A DNA stretch of 64,000 bases from Pseudo-nitzschia pungens (GCA_037355855.1 CM074762.1:3844001-3908000), one strand, 5' to 3'. Positions 33,514 to 45,678 are shown, counted from the stretch's first letter. Notes: generated by a model not told the origin, from the letters alone. Numbers and translations are program-made.

Positions 33514-34460
33514 GGTGCGAGCTCTTTCGGAGGAGTGGGTTTTTTTTGTCCTTCCGCTCCGTCTCTCTCGACTCTCCACGATCCGTCCCAGATCACGGCG
33601 CAAGAATGCAAACGGCTCGCTTACAGTAAATTAATTAAACCTTATCCGTTTTTTTTTTCGAAAGTCGACGCTCCCGTTTCGGCATCCGGGGCTGCCCAGT
33701 AAGGTCAAGTTACCGTAAACTTCGAAGTCAACCGCTCTTGGATATTGATTTTGTAGAACGAAGTGTGGAAGCTACGAAGCTACCATGATAGCTTTCCACC
33801 TGTATCTTGGATTGTTCCCCTGGCTTGGCGTGTCGCGTCATTCCATCATCGAATGATGAAATTCAAGTTCTCGTCGCGTGGAGTTCAGTAGATACCGTTT
33901 TGTACGGTGCTAGTACTAAGTAAAACTAAACTATTCGAGAATTGTGCACTATGGAAAAGGGGTACGTACGACTTTCAAAACGAGGCTCGGGGAAACTGTG
34001 CATCAAATCTTTTTTTCCAATTCCTGCGCTTCAATTGTTGTATAATTCTTCGGGTCGTTGAAATCACAGATAGTATCTTTTCCCATCACACTTTCTGCAA
34101 CACATTTTTGGTCGCGTTGGAAATGTTTAATTATTTAATTAACGAAGTTTGACGCTCAGTGCACAAGTGTGGAAAGACAACAACGATGTTGCATTTTCCT
34201 CCACCAAAAATTGCTACGCATACGAATATCATTATACGCGTCCACACACGTACTACTACCAGAGAAGCAGCATCGAGCATCGAGCATCGCATCGTTCTAC
34301 CGGTACAGGAGAAATACATATTACGGTAGAGTTACTCATCAAACCGTCCCCGCAACAACGGCACGGTGCATCGATCTCTCTCTCGCACACTTTTCGTCGG
34401 TTGCATTGCATCCACGGCAACAACAGAGGGAAAACACGACCAACAACCACCGCGATCACG
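33514..34460. other. Divergent promoter region
   Basis: About 950 bases between the fibrillin and TTL-like starts, with AT-rich blocks (TTAATTAA near 33632; TTTAATTATTTAATTAAC near 34125), a T-run near 33650, and a weak motif GTAAGGTCAAGTTACC near 33700. No gene was seen. Confidence 0.45.
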
Positions 34461-36319
34461 ATGAGCAGCTTCCGAAAGTTTTCAAAGAGCATCAAGGCGA
34501 ACATATCCGGGATTGGCGGATCGAGTTCCAAACTGAGTGCCGAGGCGGTTCCGGTCGATGCGAACGACAATAACCACAACCACAACCACAACCACAACCA
34601 CAACAACCACAATTTCGACCACTCGATCGGTCCTCTGCAATGCCGAGACAACCACATCTTCATATCCGTCCGCGAACCCTGGAAATGGGTGATGGAGGGC
34701 GTGTGCACCCAGAACAGCGGGGGCCTCAGCACGATCACCCGGGTCGACGCGGCCCGGGATCTCCCGACGGGAAAGCTCGCACCACTGGTTGCCTTCGCCA
34801 CCGCCAGCAACCCCGGAAACAAAAACACGAACCGCCGGAGATTCCAGAGAGCCAACACGGCGGCCGCGGAAGCCAAGAGCACCCTGAAGGTGGAGATTGT
34901 TTCGAATGCCAACGTCAACGGCGGCAGCGGCAGCACCCGGCCGTGGACGCTCGACGCCTTCCATTGCACCTCGCAAGCCTTCGACGGCTTGGACGACAAG
35001 GACGAATTGGCCCGCACTCTCACGAGATGCAGGTGCGATGATCTGAATCTGTGTCCTCCCTCGCAGCTCATAAATTGGGACGTTACCAAGGTGCGAAACA
35101 AAACAACGATGAATTTAATTTACCGCGAAGAGCGGCCGGTCGCGAAACCCGGGACACGGCGACGCGGCGTTTGTGGTTGCCCGACTCGTACGCATACGCA
35201 TACCGTGACCGCGATCTGACACGGAGTGTTATTATTATTATTTTTTGTTGCTGCCGCTATGTTTGTTCTACTGTACTGCACGCGTAAATTATTTCGAATG
35301 CCCGCACCCGGAAATCCGAATCGCGATTCGCTCCGGATCCCGCGGTTGCGTGCACGACCGCCCGGTGGTTGCGGTTGCGCAATGAATCCATCCATCGTCG
35401 ATGGATCGATCGAGAGCAGGAAGAGTGCAAGAATTTGGTCGGCGACTCTCTGCCCAGTCTCTTCGAAGACGGCAGCGCGGCGGACCCTGCGCGATTCGCG
35501 GTTCTGAAAGAACCCACGGGAAGCCGCGGAACCGGTGTTTTCTTCGTTCGCGACGCGAACGAGATCCACGGCATCATCGAGGAACACCGGCAGCGAGCCG
35601 TGTCGGAAGCCGGATTCCTGGACGATCTGATCGCGCAAAAGGGACGGATTCCGAGCTGGGTTCTCCAGGCCGAGATAAAACCCTGTCTCCTGATCCGAGA
35701 CCGGCGCAAGTTCCACATCCGAACCTACGTTGTTTGTCTCGAAACCAACGTCTTGCTGGACGAGTCCGCCGTGACGGACGAAGAGGACGACACGATAATG
35801 AAGGCCTTCGTCTACAACCGGCACGAGATCCGGATCGCGAGCCAATCGGTGCCCCTGGCCGGCGAGGAGGAACCTTGTCAGCGGAGCCGGGAAGCCCACA
35901 TCACGGAAACCTTCGATCGGGAGCTGCTCCAGGACGAGCCCGAGCTGGTGGCGCGAAACCTCCACGCGAAGGTCGAATCGTTCGTGGCGAAGGCCATCGA
36001 GGCCTTCCGCCCGGACATGGAGCGGAGAATCGCCATGAGCGCGTCGGCCGCGGACGGAGAGAACGAGAACAGCCACGGGTGCATGGTCCTCCCCCACAAG
36101 TTCGCCATCGCGGGCCTGGATCTGATGGTGACGGAGGACGACACGATCTACCTGCTGGAGGCAAACGTCAACCCGGCCGCGCCTCCCCCCGAAACGGTGG
36201 CGAGCGAATTCCAGAGCCACCTGATCGGTTTCTTCCGGGACACGATGGAACTGGTGACGTCGCGAAGGGAAAACGGAAGAAACAATTTCTACTCGACGCA
36301 ATCCATTCTGCGACGATGA
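34461..36319 (+). CDS. Tubulin-tyrosine-ligase-like ATP-grasp protein
   Basis: Exon 1 is 34461-35090 and exon 2 is 35420-36319, with a 329-nt phase-0 intron (GTGCGA...AGCAG). The start MSSFRKFSKSIKANIS has a strong basic N-terminus; a His/Asn repeat follows (residues 35-50). Exon 2 holds the ATP-grasp features: FAVLKEPTGSRGTGVFFVRD for nucleotide binding, QAEIKPCLLIRDRRKFHIR for the conserved DxRKFxxR block, and YLLEANVNPAAPPP with the metal-binding Glu and Asn. This set is typical of TTL/TTLL enzymes, which ligate Tyr, Glu or Gly to tubulin or other proteins. The N-terminal half of exon 1 has no recognised domain. The modification type cannot be predicted. The intron donor is weak, so the border is tentative. 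Confidence 0.75.
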
Positions 36320-36561
36320 TCATCGCGCCCGGAACCGAGTGTTACGGACGGAAAACGCGAGCGAGCGCCCGTTGCGAAACGCAGTCGAGAAACACCGTAC
36401 TAGTATCATAATGTGAATTGCGTCACGCTAAAAAAAAAAAAAAACACCTCGATTGCTCCACTCTGTCGCGTGCGTCATAGGCTAGCAGTACAATAGAGCT
36501 ATTGTTGTTGTTGTTTGTTCGGCTGCCTGCTCGGAACAAAACTACTCCCGTGCGGACTCAC

Positions 36562-38510
36562 TCACTCGGTCGTCAGGATCGCCTTGGCGATATCGGAACC
36601 CGCCAGGACCCCCGATTCCACGGCACCGTTGAGAGTGGCCGTCGCCATGTGATCCCCGCAGACGTAGAGGCCACCGGGCAATTCTTTTCCGTAAAAGGTC
36701 GTGCTCGATCGACCGCCGTTGAACGAGGCGGGTTGCGGCCCGTTCCATTGGCCGGGTTGGGCCTTGGGGATCTGACGAGATTAACGAACGAAACGAAACG
36801 AAACGAAACGGACCGAACGCAGGCACGGTGCGAGCGCGGAAGGGTGAGAAGAACGTGCGAGCGCGGTAGTTTCGATCGAACGGCATCGTCATCGGCATCG
36901 TCATCGGCATCGGCAGGGCGCAACCAACCAACCATCGCGAGGTTTTGCACTTACGTAGAAAATCTTTTTCAGATCCCACTTTTCCAGGATGTCGCTTTCT
37001 CGATCGACGAACCAGGTTGCCAGCTGACGCCGGACCGCTCGGTCGAGCTCGTCGGGCTTGTCCATGTAGCGGTTCATCGCGTCGCTCAGAACGGTCACGC
37101 TGCACAGATTGTATCCCTCCGGCGCGTACCCGTCGTTGACCACCGACGGAAAGCAAACGTTGTTCACGGGGGCGTCGTCGCCGTCGCTTTCGCTTCGCCC
37201 TTCATCCCGTTCAGGACCAGGATGGGATCTTCCACCGGCGCCGGTCCCTCGAATCCGTAGTAGAGGCAGCCCACCGCGCGCTGCGGCTGGTCCGGTTCGT
37301 CCCTCAACGATTCGAATCCCTCCATGCTTCCGATGATTTTCTTGGCGATGGTGCCGTCCGTTGCCACCACCACCGACGACGTCGCGAAGGATCGCTTGCT
37401 CTCGCCGGCGCATGCGCATTCGACCACGTACCCGTCCGTTCCCGTTTTCGACACCCTCGTGACCGGGGTTTCGGTCAGGATCGTGACGCCCAGCGACTCC
37501 GCCTTTTCCACCAGCTGGTTCGCGACGGCCACCATGCCGCCCTTCGGCAGGGTGGCGGATCCGTCGGAAAACATCTTGAAGACGAAGGAAAACATTCTCG
37601 AGGATTGCTCCGGGAGCGGCGCCAGATAGATTCCCTCCAAAAAGGGTTTCAGGAACGAGTTAATAAAGTCGTCCGAGAATCCCCACCGCTCGACGAGGGC
37701 GGTCTTCGTGTCGGTTTCGGCCTCGTCGAAAATGGACCCCACCGAGCTCAGGCGGACGTTCAGCACCAGCGGCAGCACCTTGATCTTGTCCACCAGAGCG
37801 ATCCGATCGGCGACAGGACCGATTCGAAAATGTCCTCCGGGTTTCGGAGCGGATCGGCGACCCTGGCCAGCTTCTCGCTGCCCTTTATCTTCACCAGGGC
37901 GCCGGGAAGAAACCGCTTCAGCTCGAGGCCCTCGTAGTCGAGCAGCTTTTTCACGGCCGGGTATTCCTCGATGAAGACGGCGAAATCCCTCGTCGAGGAC
38001 GAATCCGTCGTCCGTGGTCACCGAATTGACGCGGCCCCCGCAGTTCGCGTTGGCTTCCAGGAGGACGATCTTCTTCTTCTTCTTCTCGGTTTCGCCGCCG
38101 CTTCCGGCGGAAGCTTCCGCGGCGGTGATGGCGGCCGCGAGGCCGGAGACGCCGCCACCGATCACGACGACGTCCGCGGATCCGAGGCTCTCGCTCGTCG
38201 CTCCGAACGAGGGCAGGTTCTTCTTGCTTCCGCCGAACCAATCCCCGTCGCTTACGTAGTCCTTTTGTTGCGTGTTGGTGATGGTGACGGAGGGACCGAG
38301 GCCGAAGACTCCGCCGCTTCCGGTTTCTTCGTCGCCACCCTTTTTCCTGCCGAGTCCGAACCAGTTGAACCCGAGCGTCGTCGACGTGGCCGTCGCCGTC
38401 GCCGTCGGAGCTGTTGCGGCTCGTTTGTTCGCCGGAACAAACCCCGAAACGGTTCCGATCCGGAGTTGTGGGCACAACAGGAATAAAACAGCGGGAGATA
38501 CCTTCACCAT
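36562..38510 (-). CDS. Plastid FAD amine oxidase / carotene-desaturase-like protein (frame broken)
   Basis: The start MVKVSPAVLFLLCPQLRIG leads to VSGFVPAN, a plastid-type signal with Phe at the cleavage site. The flavin site is DVVVIGGGVSGLAAAITA with VLLEANANCGGRVNS. The C-terminus GLYVCGDHMATATLNGAVES is the FAD-binding end of amine oxidase/phytoene-desaturase-like enzymes. A 183-nt intron lies at 36954-36772 (GTAAGT...CGTCAG), containing a run of GAAAC repeats. The reading frame breaks at three places: TTT on the minus strand (37985-37983), where FVLDEGF should continue AVFIEEYPAVKKLLDYEG; near 37799-37790, where the original frame returns at VDKIKVLPL; and near 37200-37168, after which APVNNVCFPSVVNDGYAP continues. 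Function is uncertain: FAD oxidoreductases of this type act on carotenoids, amines or porphyrinogens. Confidence 0.75.
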
Positions 38511-39687
38511 GGTTGTCCTCTGCTTGACGTTTTGCTTCGTTCGTTCGTTCCTTCGTTCTTCGTCCGTTCGTTCGATGATTGCCGAGCAACTCGTTCTTCC
38601 GCGGCCTTTCTCACGTCGAGGATGAAGTGGACTGTGGCACGCATCCAAAATTCGCCGCTTTTGTCTCGCCTCGTTCGGCACTGTGTATCCGGTGCACGGA
38701 CGCGTACGAGTACCTTCGAGTACGGTACTCGTAGTAGTGAAGTGATTGCCCGAACCGTACTGTACCGTATCATAGAAACCGACACACTCAACAACTTGTT
38801 GATGATAAGATCGAAATAATGATCTCATCATCGGTGGCATCTCGATTCTTGAATGACGCATCTTTGAAATTTTGATTCGATTGATTCATTCGACTGATCC
38901 GGGAGATTTGAGATTTGAGACGTATTATCATAAGTAATGGTGACACGTATTACCGTATGAAGTAAAGGTTCCTAGTATGAATAATTAACCTTACGAATAC
39001 GGTATGAACATGAGAACATCGCGTGTTCGACATTCGGCACGACAAACCCAATCGACAAAGAGAAGAACAAGAACGACTGCAAATTGCGGAACACTGTAGT
39101 GCCAACGAAAAAGCGAACCTGTCAAACCACGGAGGAACGATGCAAAAGAACCTTGGTGGTTGACCTTAGGTTACTCGTCACTCTTTGTTTGCAACGCCCC
39201 TGCGAAACTTTACTCTTCCGAAACAGTGTTGATTGGAGGTGCATGCACGAGTATACCGTGAGCTCGACGATACCAACTGCTTGCGAAACCGCCGTATCGG
39301 TGCACCATTAATTTGGAACGAGAACCAGAGCCAGAACCAGAGCCAGAACGAGAACGAGAACGGCGATCGATTTCTGCCCACTGCTACTGCTGCAACTTCT
39401 GCTACTACTACCGAACCGCCACGCAGCAACCAAACCAAACCCCCCCACTGCGACTGCTGCTACTGCTGCAACTTCTGCTACTACTACCGAACCGCCGCGC
39501 AGCAACCAAACCAAACCAAACCCCCCTCGCCTCGCGGGAACCGCCAGCGAACCATGTCGGTGCGATTGGACACGGTCCAAACCCTGGGACGAAACCTGAA
39601 GGATTGGAGCCGGCGCGCGGTTCCGCTGATTTGCCTGGCTCGGTATCTCTCCGACCGGCCCATCGATTGGTTTTTCTTTTGGATCGG
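38511..39687. other. Divergent promoter region with a tandem repeat
   Basis: About 1.2 kb. TAACCTTAC lies at 38986-38994 and AGGTTAC at 39168-39174. A purine-rich GAACCAGAGCC hexamer-like repeat occurs at 39320-39362, followed by the 76-bp tandem duplication listed separately. The frame MSVRLDTVQTLGRNLKDW (ATG 39554) is open here but is not in frame with the F-box gene. Confidence 0.45.
39381..39526. repeat. 76-bp tandem duplication
   Basis: A unit starting CTGCTACTGCTGCAACTTCT and ending in AACCAAACCAAAC plus a C-run occurs at 39381 and again at 39457, almost identical (one base changed, one AACC unit added). It sits in the leader of the F-box/cytochrome b5 gene. Confidence 0.8.
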
Positions 39688-41219
39688 ATGGAAGGTTCTC
39701 TGCGCGTGCGCGTGCCACTGTCCGCCTCGTTTGCGTTCCGGAAGGGGCCCGGATCCGCGTCGGATGGCGCCCGGGTTCGGAGCGGCCGTCGCCGCGATTC
39801 GAATACGAATACAAACACAACTACAAATTCAAATTCAAATGCGGACACGGAAGCAAACGCGGGGAACGATCCGCGTCGAAGAAGAACGGCGAGGGATGTG
39901 TCGTTGGCCTTTACATCGGTTTCCGCCCGCGGGCGGCTCGACCGAGCGTTGCCACTGACAAGCCTGCCGTCCGTAGTGTTGTCGAGCGTGGGTTGTTATT
40001 TGCATCCACGAGACGTGCTCGCCCTCGACACCGTTTTCCGGTCTTCCGCTGCTGCTGCTGCTGCTGCCACCGTCCATCCGGGGACGGTGGGGGAGGTGGA
40101 ATCAACCCGGACTCAGGCTCAACCGCACCGTCGAAACTATGAATGTCAATGCGACCGCGAGGCGGTTCTCCACGACGTTTGGAAACGCCTCTGGTACCGG
40201 GATTACGGAGACGTCTTGCTGCAATGGAAGGTCGCTCGGGAGGCATTCGTTCGGTCGCTCGCGACAGGAATTGCCGGGAACGACCGGAGTCCCGTTCGAC
40301 GACGACGGATGCCGCAAGGGAAACGGCGACTCGGACGGCGGGAAATGGCTCGAAGAACGACTCTCGAACCGTCTCGATGAAATAACGACGGGAACGAAAT
40401 GCCCCGCGCGCACCGCCACGACGAAAGCGACGACGGCGGCGACGACGGCAATGACGACGACCATGACGACGACCATGAGGGACTTTTACTTTGTGTTCGG
40501 AGAATGCCACATCGACTATCTTTTGGCCCGGAAAAACACGGTGGACGAGTGCTATCTGGGCTTGCACGGACACGTGTTCGATTTCACGGAATTCGCCGAG
40601 TACCATCCCGGTCTCGTCGAACCCATCCTGAAGGAATGCGGTGGCGACGCCACCTTTTACTTCGAGGATTTGCCGCATTCCTCGGGAGCCCGAAACATCG
40701 CGCGGCGTCTCTGCGTTTTGGTGAATCACGGCGTCGTGGACCACCCGGACGGTCCGAGCCGCGACCGCAAACACAAACACGAAAGCCGAACAGCCAAAGC
40801 GAACACCAAATCGAGAGTGGATGGCGCACCGGCTTGGAGCTGGTCGTCGGCGAGGAGGATTCGTCGGAACTCAAGCGCGTGTTGCGGTCTTCGAACACCC
40901 GGCCGCCTCCCCCGACGAATTCGAATGCGAACAGAAATAACAGCAAGCAACAACAACAGCAACAAAGCGGTCGGTCGGGACCGCGGTCGATGGATGCCCC
41001 ACGTCCTTCCCCGCCGCCGCAAAGCTCCGGAAGCATCCCACGTTGGAGCGGATACGGACCCGATTCGAACGCGAACGGTCCGAGCAGCGGCAAAGGGTCG
41101 TCGGGTCCGCCAACCACTCGCGCTTTTGGAAGCGACAGCGACTGGCTCCGGACGCGCCCTCCAAGCCGCGGATTTACTACGACCCGTTTCGGCGGGAGTG
41201 GATCCGATGGAACTCCTGA
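39688..41219 (+). CDS. F-box - cytochrome b5 domain protein (frame broken)
   Basis: After an Asn/Thr-rich leader, LPLTSLPSVVLSSVGCYLHPRDVLALDTVFRSS (39955-40050, quoted in two parts: LPSVVLSSVGCYLHPRD and VLALDTVFRSS) looks like an F-box, which links targets to SCF ubiquitin ligases. At 40480-40720 is a cytochrome b5-like domain with both haem ligands: EYHPG and DLPHSS, framed by HVFDFTEF and GGDATFYFED. The protein probably ends IYYDPFRREWIRWNS at the TGA at 41217-41219. Three frame changes are needed: near 40255-40290, near 40780-40850 and near 40990-41030; each side reads as natural protein. Introns do not explain them. The combination of F-box and haem-binding domain is unusual; if the frame breaks are real, this is a pseudogene. 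Confidence 0.6.
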
Positions 41220-41680
41220 TAATACCGATAGGACCGGTGACGGGATCGATCGGACGACCCATCCATCCATTCTTCCGGGCTTCGGACGGGTTGCGACGGG
41301 TTTTCTTTTGCAAACGCAGCATACGGATAATATGATGCGATGCGATGCGATACGGGGTGGATCGCGGATTTGTGCAAGAATACGACCGAACGATCGAACG
41401 ATAGTCATAGTATTTTTCCATAAACAATTGCCTAGGCTGAAAACCATTTTGAGCGCACTACATTCAATGTAGGGTAGCCGCCTCACGAACAATGCAGCCG
41501 TCTTATGAACTCAAGTTACGTAAAGATAGGACAGTCAAACAAACCATCCGAGGTCCTCGTGAAATTCTCCTCGAATCGGGGTGATGGTAAGGTTACAGCC
41601 GTGTCGATCAAGGTGGTTGGTTCGGTCGTCTGGGGCGAACTTAGGAATCCATAGTTCACTCACAAGGTGTGTGCAGAGGG
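41220..41680. other. Convergent 3' region with GTAAGGTTAC at 41587
   Basis: About 460 bases between two convergent genes. GTAAGGTTAC lies at 41587-41596. A GATGCGATGCGATAC repeat near 41335-41350 precedes it. No gene was seen. Confidence 0.45.
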
Positions 41681-42734
41681 TCACCGGGGTTGTTGCATTA
41701 TTTCAATGCACACGCACCCACTCTTCTCGATGGAATAAATAAATGAATGAATGAATCTATCTCCAATGAATAATGGTTGGTGGAAATGTCGCATTATCTC
41801 TTGCGCGATTGCTCGACCTTGTCCTGCCCTTTTTTCTTCGTGTCGCCGCCTTCTTGTATGTCCTCGTACTTTTTCGTAATCTATTTTGTCGTCGCCGTCG
41901 TCGTTGTAGTAACCGATATCCGTGACGTGTTTCCTTCGTCGTCGGCAACACGTGGCCCAGGTGCAGCAGCAGCAGAGAAAGGCCAGGATGGCGCCCACGA
42001 CGACCCCGGCCTGGGCGGCCGACGGCATCGTTCTCCATCCGTCCTCGTCCGAGGGCGTGACGTAGGTGTCCCAATGCAGCGTGCAGTATCCCAGCAGGGG
42101 ACTGCTTTCCGTTTGACCGGATCGGATTTCGATGGTGGAAATGCCCTGCCAGCCCGTTGCCAACCACATCGTGATGTCGTCGTCGTCGAACGGAAGCGTG
42201 TACGGGAGATTGAACGAGTAGTACCCGTCCCAATCGGGGCACTCCTGTCCATCGTACGTATAATTATAGTGCTGGACCCAGTCGCCGCAGAAATCCACCG
42301 GGAAAAATTCAAAGAGGTTGTACTCTACGCTCAACAGCTTCAGATTGGCGGATGCGTATGCGGTGTTGTTGAATGTGTATTGGTTCAGATTGTGATAAAA
42401 CACTGCGCAACGAAACGAAACAGAACACGACAAACGTTGATGAAACAATGATTAGAAACAAAGGCCACGGCGCATGCTTTCGTCCGCATGGTGTCGCCGC
42501 CTCCCTCCCTTGCCACTTACGTATTCCTTTCATATTTACGTCGCTGCCAAACGAGCATCGCGTGTTTTCTCCGTTGTCGCACGTCATCTGGATCTGGGCG
42601 AACGAGACGTACGCCGGAAGCTTTTCGTCGCATTCAATTCTGTCGAATTCGATATCCAGGGCATTCGTGAATGCAATACGCGAGGCTGCGAGCAGCAACA
42701 ACGCTCTCGCGACGAACGAAGAAAACGATGCCAT
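41681..42734 (-). CDS. Type I membrane protein of unknown function
   Basis: Exon 1 is 42734-42521 and exon 2 is 42402-41681; the 118-nt intron (GTAAGT...GCGCAG) joins VNMKGI to LFYHNLNQYTF. A signal peptide (FVARALLLLAASRIAFTNA) is followed by an extracellular or lumenal domain of about 190 residues with Cys pairs (IECDEK, MTCDNGENTRC, DFCGDW, QECPDW, GYCTLHW) and NNTAY and YNYTYD sequons. One membrane segment (AGVVVGAILAFLCCCCTWAT) ends in a Cys cluster that could be acylated, and a basic cytosolic tail follows (CCRRRRKH). I do not recognise the family. The final 25 residues lie over an AATGAATGAATGAA repeat and may be less reliable. Confidence 0.7.
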
Positions 42735-43668
42735 TGTTTGTTTGATTGATTGATTGGTGCGATTCGATTCGATTCAATCCGATCGAGTGCTGCTTGCGTC
42801 TCTTCCGTGGATTGATTCTTTCTCTTCACTTCGAGTGGTTTGTTTCACTCTTCCGCTTGTTGGTCTTCACAAAAACGCTGATAGTACGTAGTCTTGGTTC
42901 TCAATGAATGACCGAGGCAACTCTTCTACTATTACTGCTTTACTGTATTGCTTCGCCTTTCTCTTTATTGCCCGTTGAGAAATAATCATACTGCCGCGTC
43001 CGCAAACCTTCCGAAAGCCCGCAGAAAAATTGGTGATGATCCCTTCCAGTCTTGGTTTCGTTTACCAATACTATCGAATGTTTCGGTGACTGATGATCTC
43101 TCCAAAAAAAAAACCTCGACTGGTTCACAAACCGTTGGATAACTGTAATTAGCGACGCTCATCGCAGATTTTTGCCGATTCTTCTATGTAATGTGAAACC
43201 GGCGCGTCAATCTGAGTATGCATGTCTGGAAGTTCGCTGAACCAAGGAGTCCTTGTCTCTTCGTGGATATCGCAGAACGGACGTACGGTAATTAGCAAAC
43301 AAAAAAACGAACTGAAAACAAATACATAGGTGGATATGACTGGTATGTACTATCCATATTTTGCGTATCATACAAAATGATACGAAGCCTTTCAGTGCAC
43401 TGCACAAAAAAATTGAGATGATTGTCCATCTCAAAACTCAACGAAAGAAACAATGATTATCAGTGATCAGTAATCAGTGACCATTCACCGTGAACAACGA
43501 AAGCATTCAGACTTTAGACTCGAGACCGTGAAACCATAGACTACGATACGGTAGTTTCAATAGCGAAACCTCGGATTCCAGGCCTGGGTGAAAAAAATTT
43601 CTGCATGGCTCGGTAGGCTCCTCTTCGAATCGCATCGTACCGCGTCGCATCGCGTCGCATCGAATCGC
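42735..43668. other. Divergent promoter region
   Basis: About 930 bases between the membrane protein and ORC2 starts. A GATTCGATTCGATTC repeat lies near 42765 and CGTCGCATCGCGTCGCATCG just before the ORC2 ATG. No gene was seen. Confidence 0.45.
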
Positions 43669-45678
43669 ATGGATCGGCCGGAAAAGATGGAGAGCGCCGA
43701 CTCATCCGGCCTCGCATTGCACAAGGCAACGGATGCCAAGGCGGAAACCACGGCGCCGGAACCGAAAGCAGCAAAGGCATCCAATGGTTCCGATGCGCTC
43801 CTCGTTGCTAATGCGGGGGTAGATGGTGCGGGAATGGATGATTGGTTCCGCACCGTTTCCAACCAAGCTTGCGCGGTCATGACGGCGCTTCAATTGGACT
43901 ACCGCTTCGACGGGGACGACTTTCGAACCGTGTGGTGGCCGCATGCCGAGGCGCTTGGCTTTGGAAGAGTGGATTATTACCATTACCAATTGCCATCTCG
44001 GATGCGAAAATTTTATGGGTGCGGGGATGGGTTTGGTCCCGACACGGGCACCAACGACGAGACGATCCACACGGCACACTCGTTGTGCAAGGAACTGAAC
44101 ACCCTTGCGATTCCGCAGGGCAAAAGCGTGTTGGATCGGATCGGGGAAGGGAATCGAAATGGGCATTGTGGATTGCTCGAGACGGCGATCGAAACCAATC
44201 GTATTCGAAACACGGCTAGCAGAACGCAAGACTTGGTCGATCAATGGACCGTCATCCGCGAGGAACTTATCTTTCGAAGATTTCACAGGGAAGTCGCGGA
44301 CGACTGCCACAGAAATGTCGAGCCGAGGGAGACCAAGGGGAAGGGCAAAAGAGCATCATCGAAAGACAACCCACTCGTCACCGGTGCCGGGCAGAAACGG
44401 AAACTATGGTCGTCGTCCGATGCCGGGGCAGAACTCTTCTTTCACAAAGGGAAGCGAAAGAAAGGAATCCAATCGGGGAAGGGTTCCAAAAGGGGCAGCA
44501 AGAATTCGATGACAAATGAATCTGAACCTTCGACAGAGATCGAGTACCCAACAACACTGCAAACCTACAGTGACTGCGCATCCAAGCATCCACTGAACGA
44601 GATTGCCACTCTACGGGAGCAGGAAATTGCAGAATCGTCGTTTGCGGACTGGAGGTTTTTGATTTCTTCGAACCATACACTGCTGTTGTACGGCGCGGGG
44701 TCGAAAAAGAATCTGCTAGAGCGCTTTGCAAACGACATCGTCGACGGAGATGTCGTGGAACTCGATGGATTCGATCCCGGTTTGACGATCGATGGCATAC
44801 TTCGATTGATGATTGATCACTGGCTGGATGGCCGAGAACCTACTATTCGGAAAAAACACTTTTTTCACGTGCACCACCAACAAGCCAATCGAACAAGACA
44901 GGGCAATACCGCAGAGCGTTTAGAGCCGTATTTCCCTCGCCAGGGAGATTTTTGCACACTGCAAAAGGCTGTCGCTGTGGCCAAGCGAATTGCCAGAGAA
45001 GTACTGAGAACCTCGCGGCCCATCACACTAGTCATTCACAACATGGATGGCATTGGACTTTGCAACAATCTTGCGCAGGAAGTTCTGTCGGTATTGGTCT
45101 CTCAAAGTAGAACCGACTGTGGTCTCAACGCGATACGGTTGGTTGCGAGTATCGATGACGTTCACGCGCAACTCTTTGTAGAGTCGTTTTCGCGTCATCG
45201 ATTGAACTGGTTGCAGATCGAGGTGCACACCCACCGGCCGTACGTCGACGAAGTTTTGCCAGCGCAGGCCCTATTGGAAAGCCAATTATCGCAGAAAAAG
45301 TCGAAAGCAAGATCGACTTCCAACAATCGGGATCGATTCGAAGAAGGCATGACCGAGGAAGAACTTTTGTTCATGGAACACGAATCCATATTTTCTGTTC
45401 TCAAATCGCTTTCATCGACTCACGCAGAGTCGCTTCGACAACTAGCATGGCTTCACTTGGAATCACAGCAAGACTGGATCAGCTATACGGATCTGCTGAA
45501 GCGATGTAGATCGGAACGTATTGTACAAGCAGATCAACAATTACGTCTTTACCTTGGTGAATTGCTCGATCACAACATTTTGGAGCGGAGTAACAAGAAT
45601 GTGTCATCGATAACCTCGTATCGGATTCCTTATTCGGAGGAAGTTTTATCCCTGATATGGAATTTCAACCGGGATTGA
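43669..45678 (+). CDS. ORC2: Origin recognition complex subunit 2
   Basis: A single exon of 669 residues. The C-terminal half carries the ORC2 signature: ADWRFLISSNHTLLLYGAGSK followed by KNLLERFANDI, which replaces a true Walker A, then LDGFDPGLTIDGILRLM, TLVIHNMDGIGL, IRLVASIDDVHAQLF, and RLNWLQIEVHTHRPYVDEV. The end is a winged-helix domain (WISYTDLLKRCRSERIV, LYLGELLDHNILERSNK). ORC2 is part of the ring that marks replication origins and loads the MCM helicase. The first 290 residues are poorly conserved but include a Trp/Tyr-rich segment (FRTVWWPHAEALGFGRVDYY) and a basic stretch (KRKKGIQSGKGSKRGSK). The start is the first ATG in frame; the sequence before it has no ATG. Confidence 0.88.
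   Translation: MDRPEKMESADSSGLALHKATDAKAETTAPEPKAAKASNGSDALLVANAGVDGAGMDDWFRTVSNQACAVMTALQLDYRFDGDDFRTVWWPHAEALGFGRVDYYHYQLPSRMRKFYGCGDGFGPDTGTNDETIHTAHSLCKELNTLAIPQGKSVLDRIGEGNRNGHCGLLETAIETNRIRNTASRTQDLVDQWTVIREELIFRRFHREVADDCHRNVEPRETKGKGKRASSKDNPLVTGAGQKRKLWSSSDAGAELFFHKGKRKKGIQSGKGSKRGSKNSMTNESEPSTEIEYPTTLQTYSDCASKHPLNEIATLREQEIAESSFADWRFLISSNHTLLLYGAGSKKNLLERFANDIVDGDVVELDGFDPGLTIDGILRLMIDHWLDGREPTIRKKHFFHVHHQQANRTRQGNTAERLEPYFPRQGDFCTLQKAVAVAKRIAREVLRTSRPITLVIHNMDGIGLCNNLAQEVLSVLVSQSRTDCGLNAIRLVASIDDVHAQLFVESFSRHRLNWLQIEVHTHRPYVDEVLPAQALLESQLSQKKSKARSTSNNRDRFEEGMTEEELLFMEHESIFSVLKSLSSTHAESLRQLAWLHLESQQDWISYTDLLKRCRSERIVQADQQLRLYLGELLDHNILERSNKNVSSITSYRIPYSEEVLSLIWNFNRD

Noticed and set aside
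36781..36815. GAAAC pentamer repeat as a possible CRISPR-like or regulatory array
   Set aside because: Simple tandem repeat inside an intron with no spacers; ordinary microsatellite.
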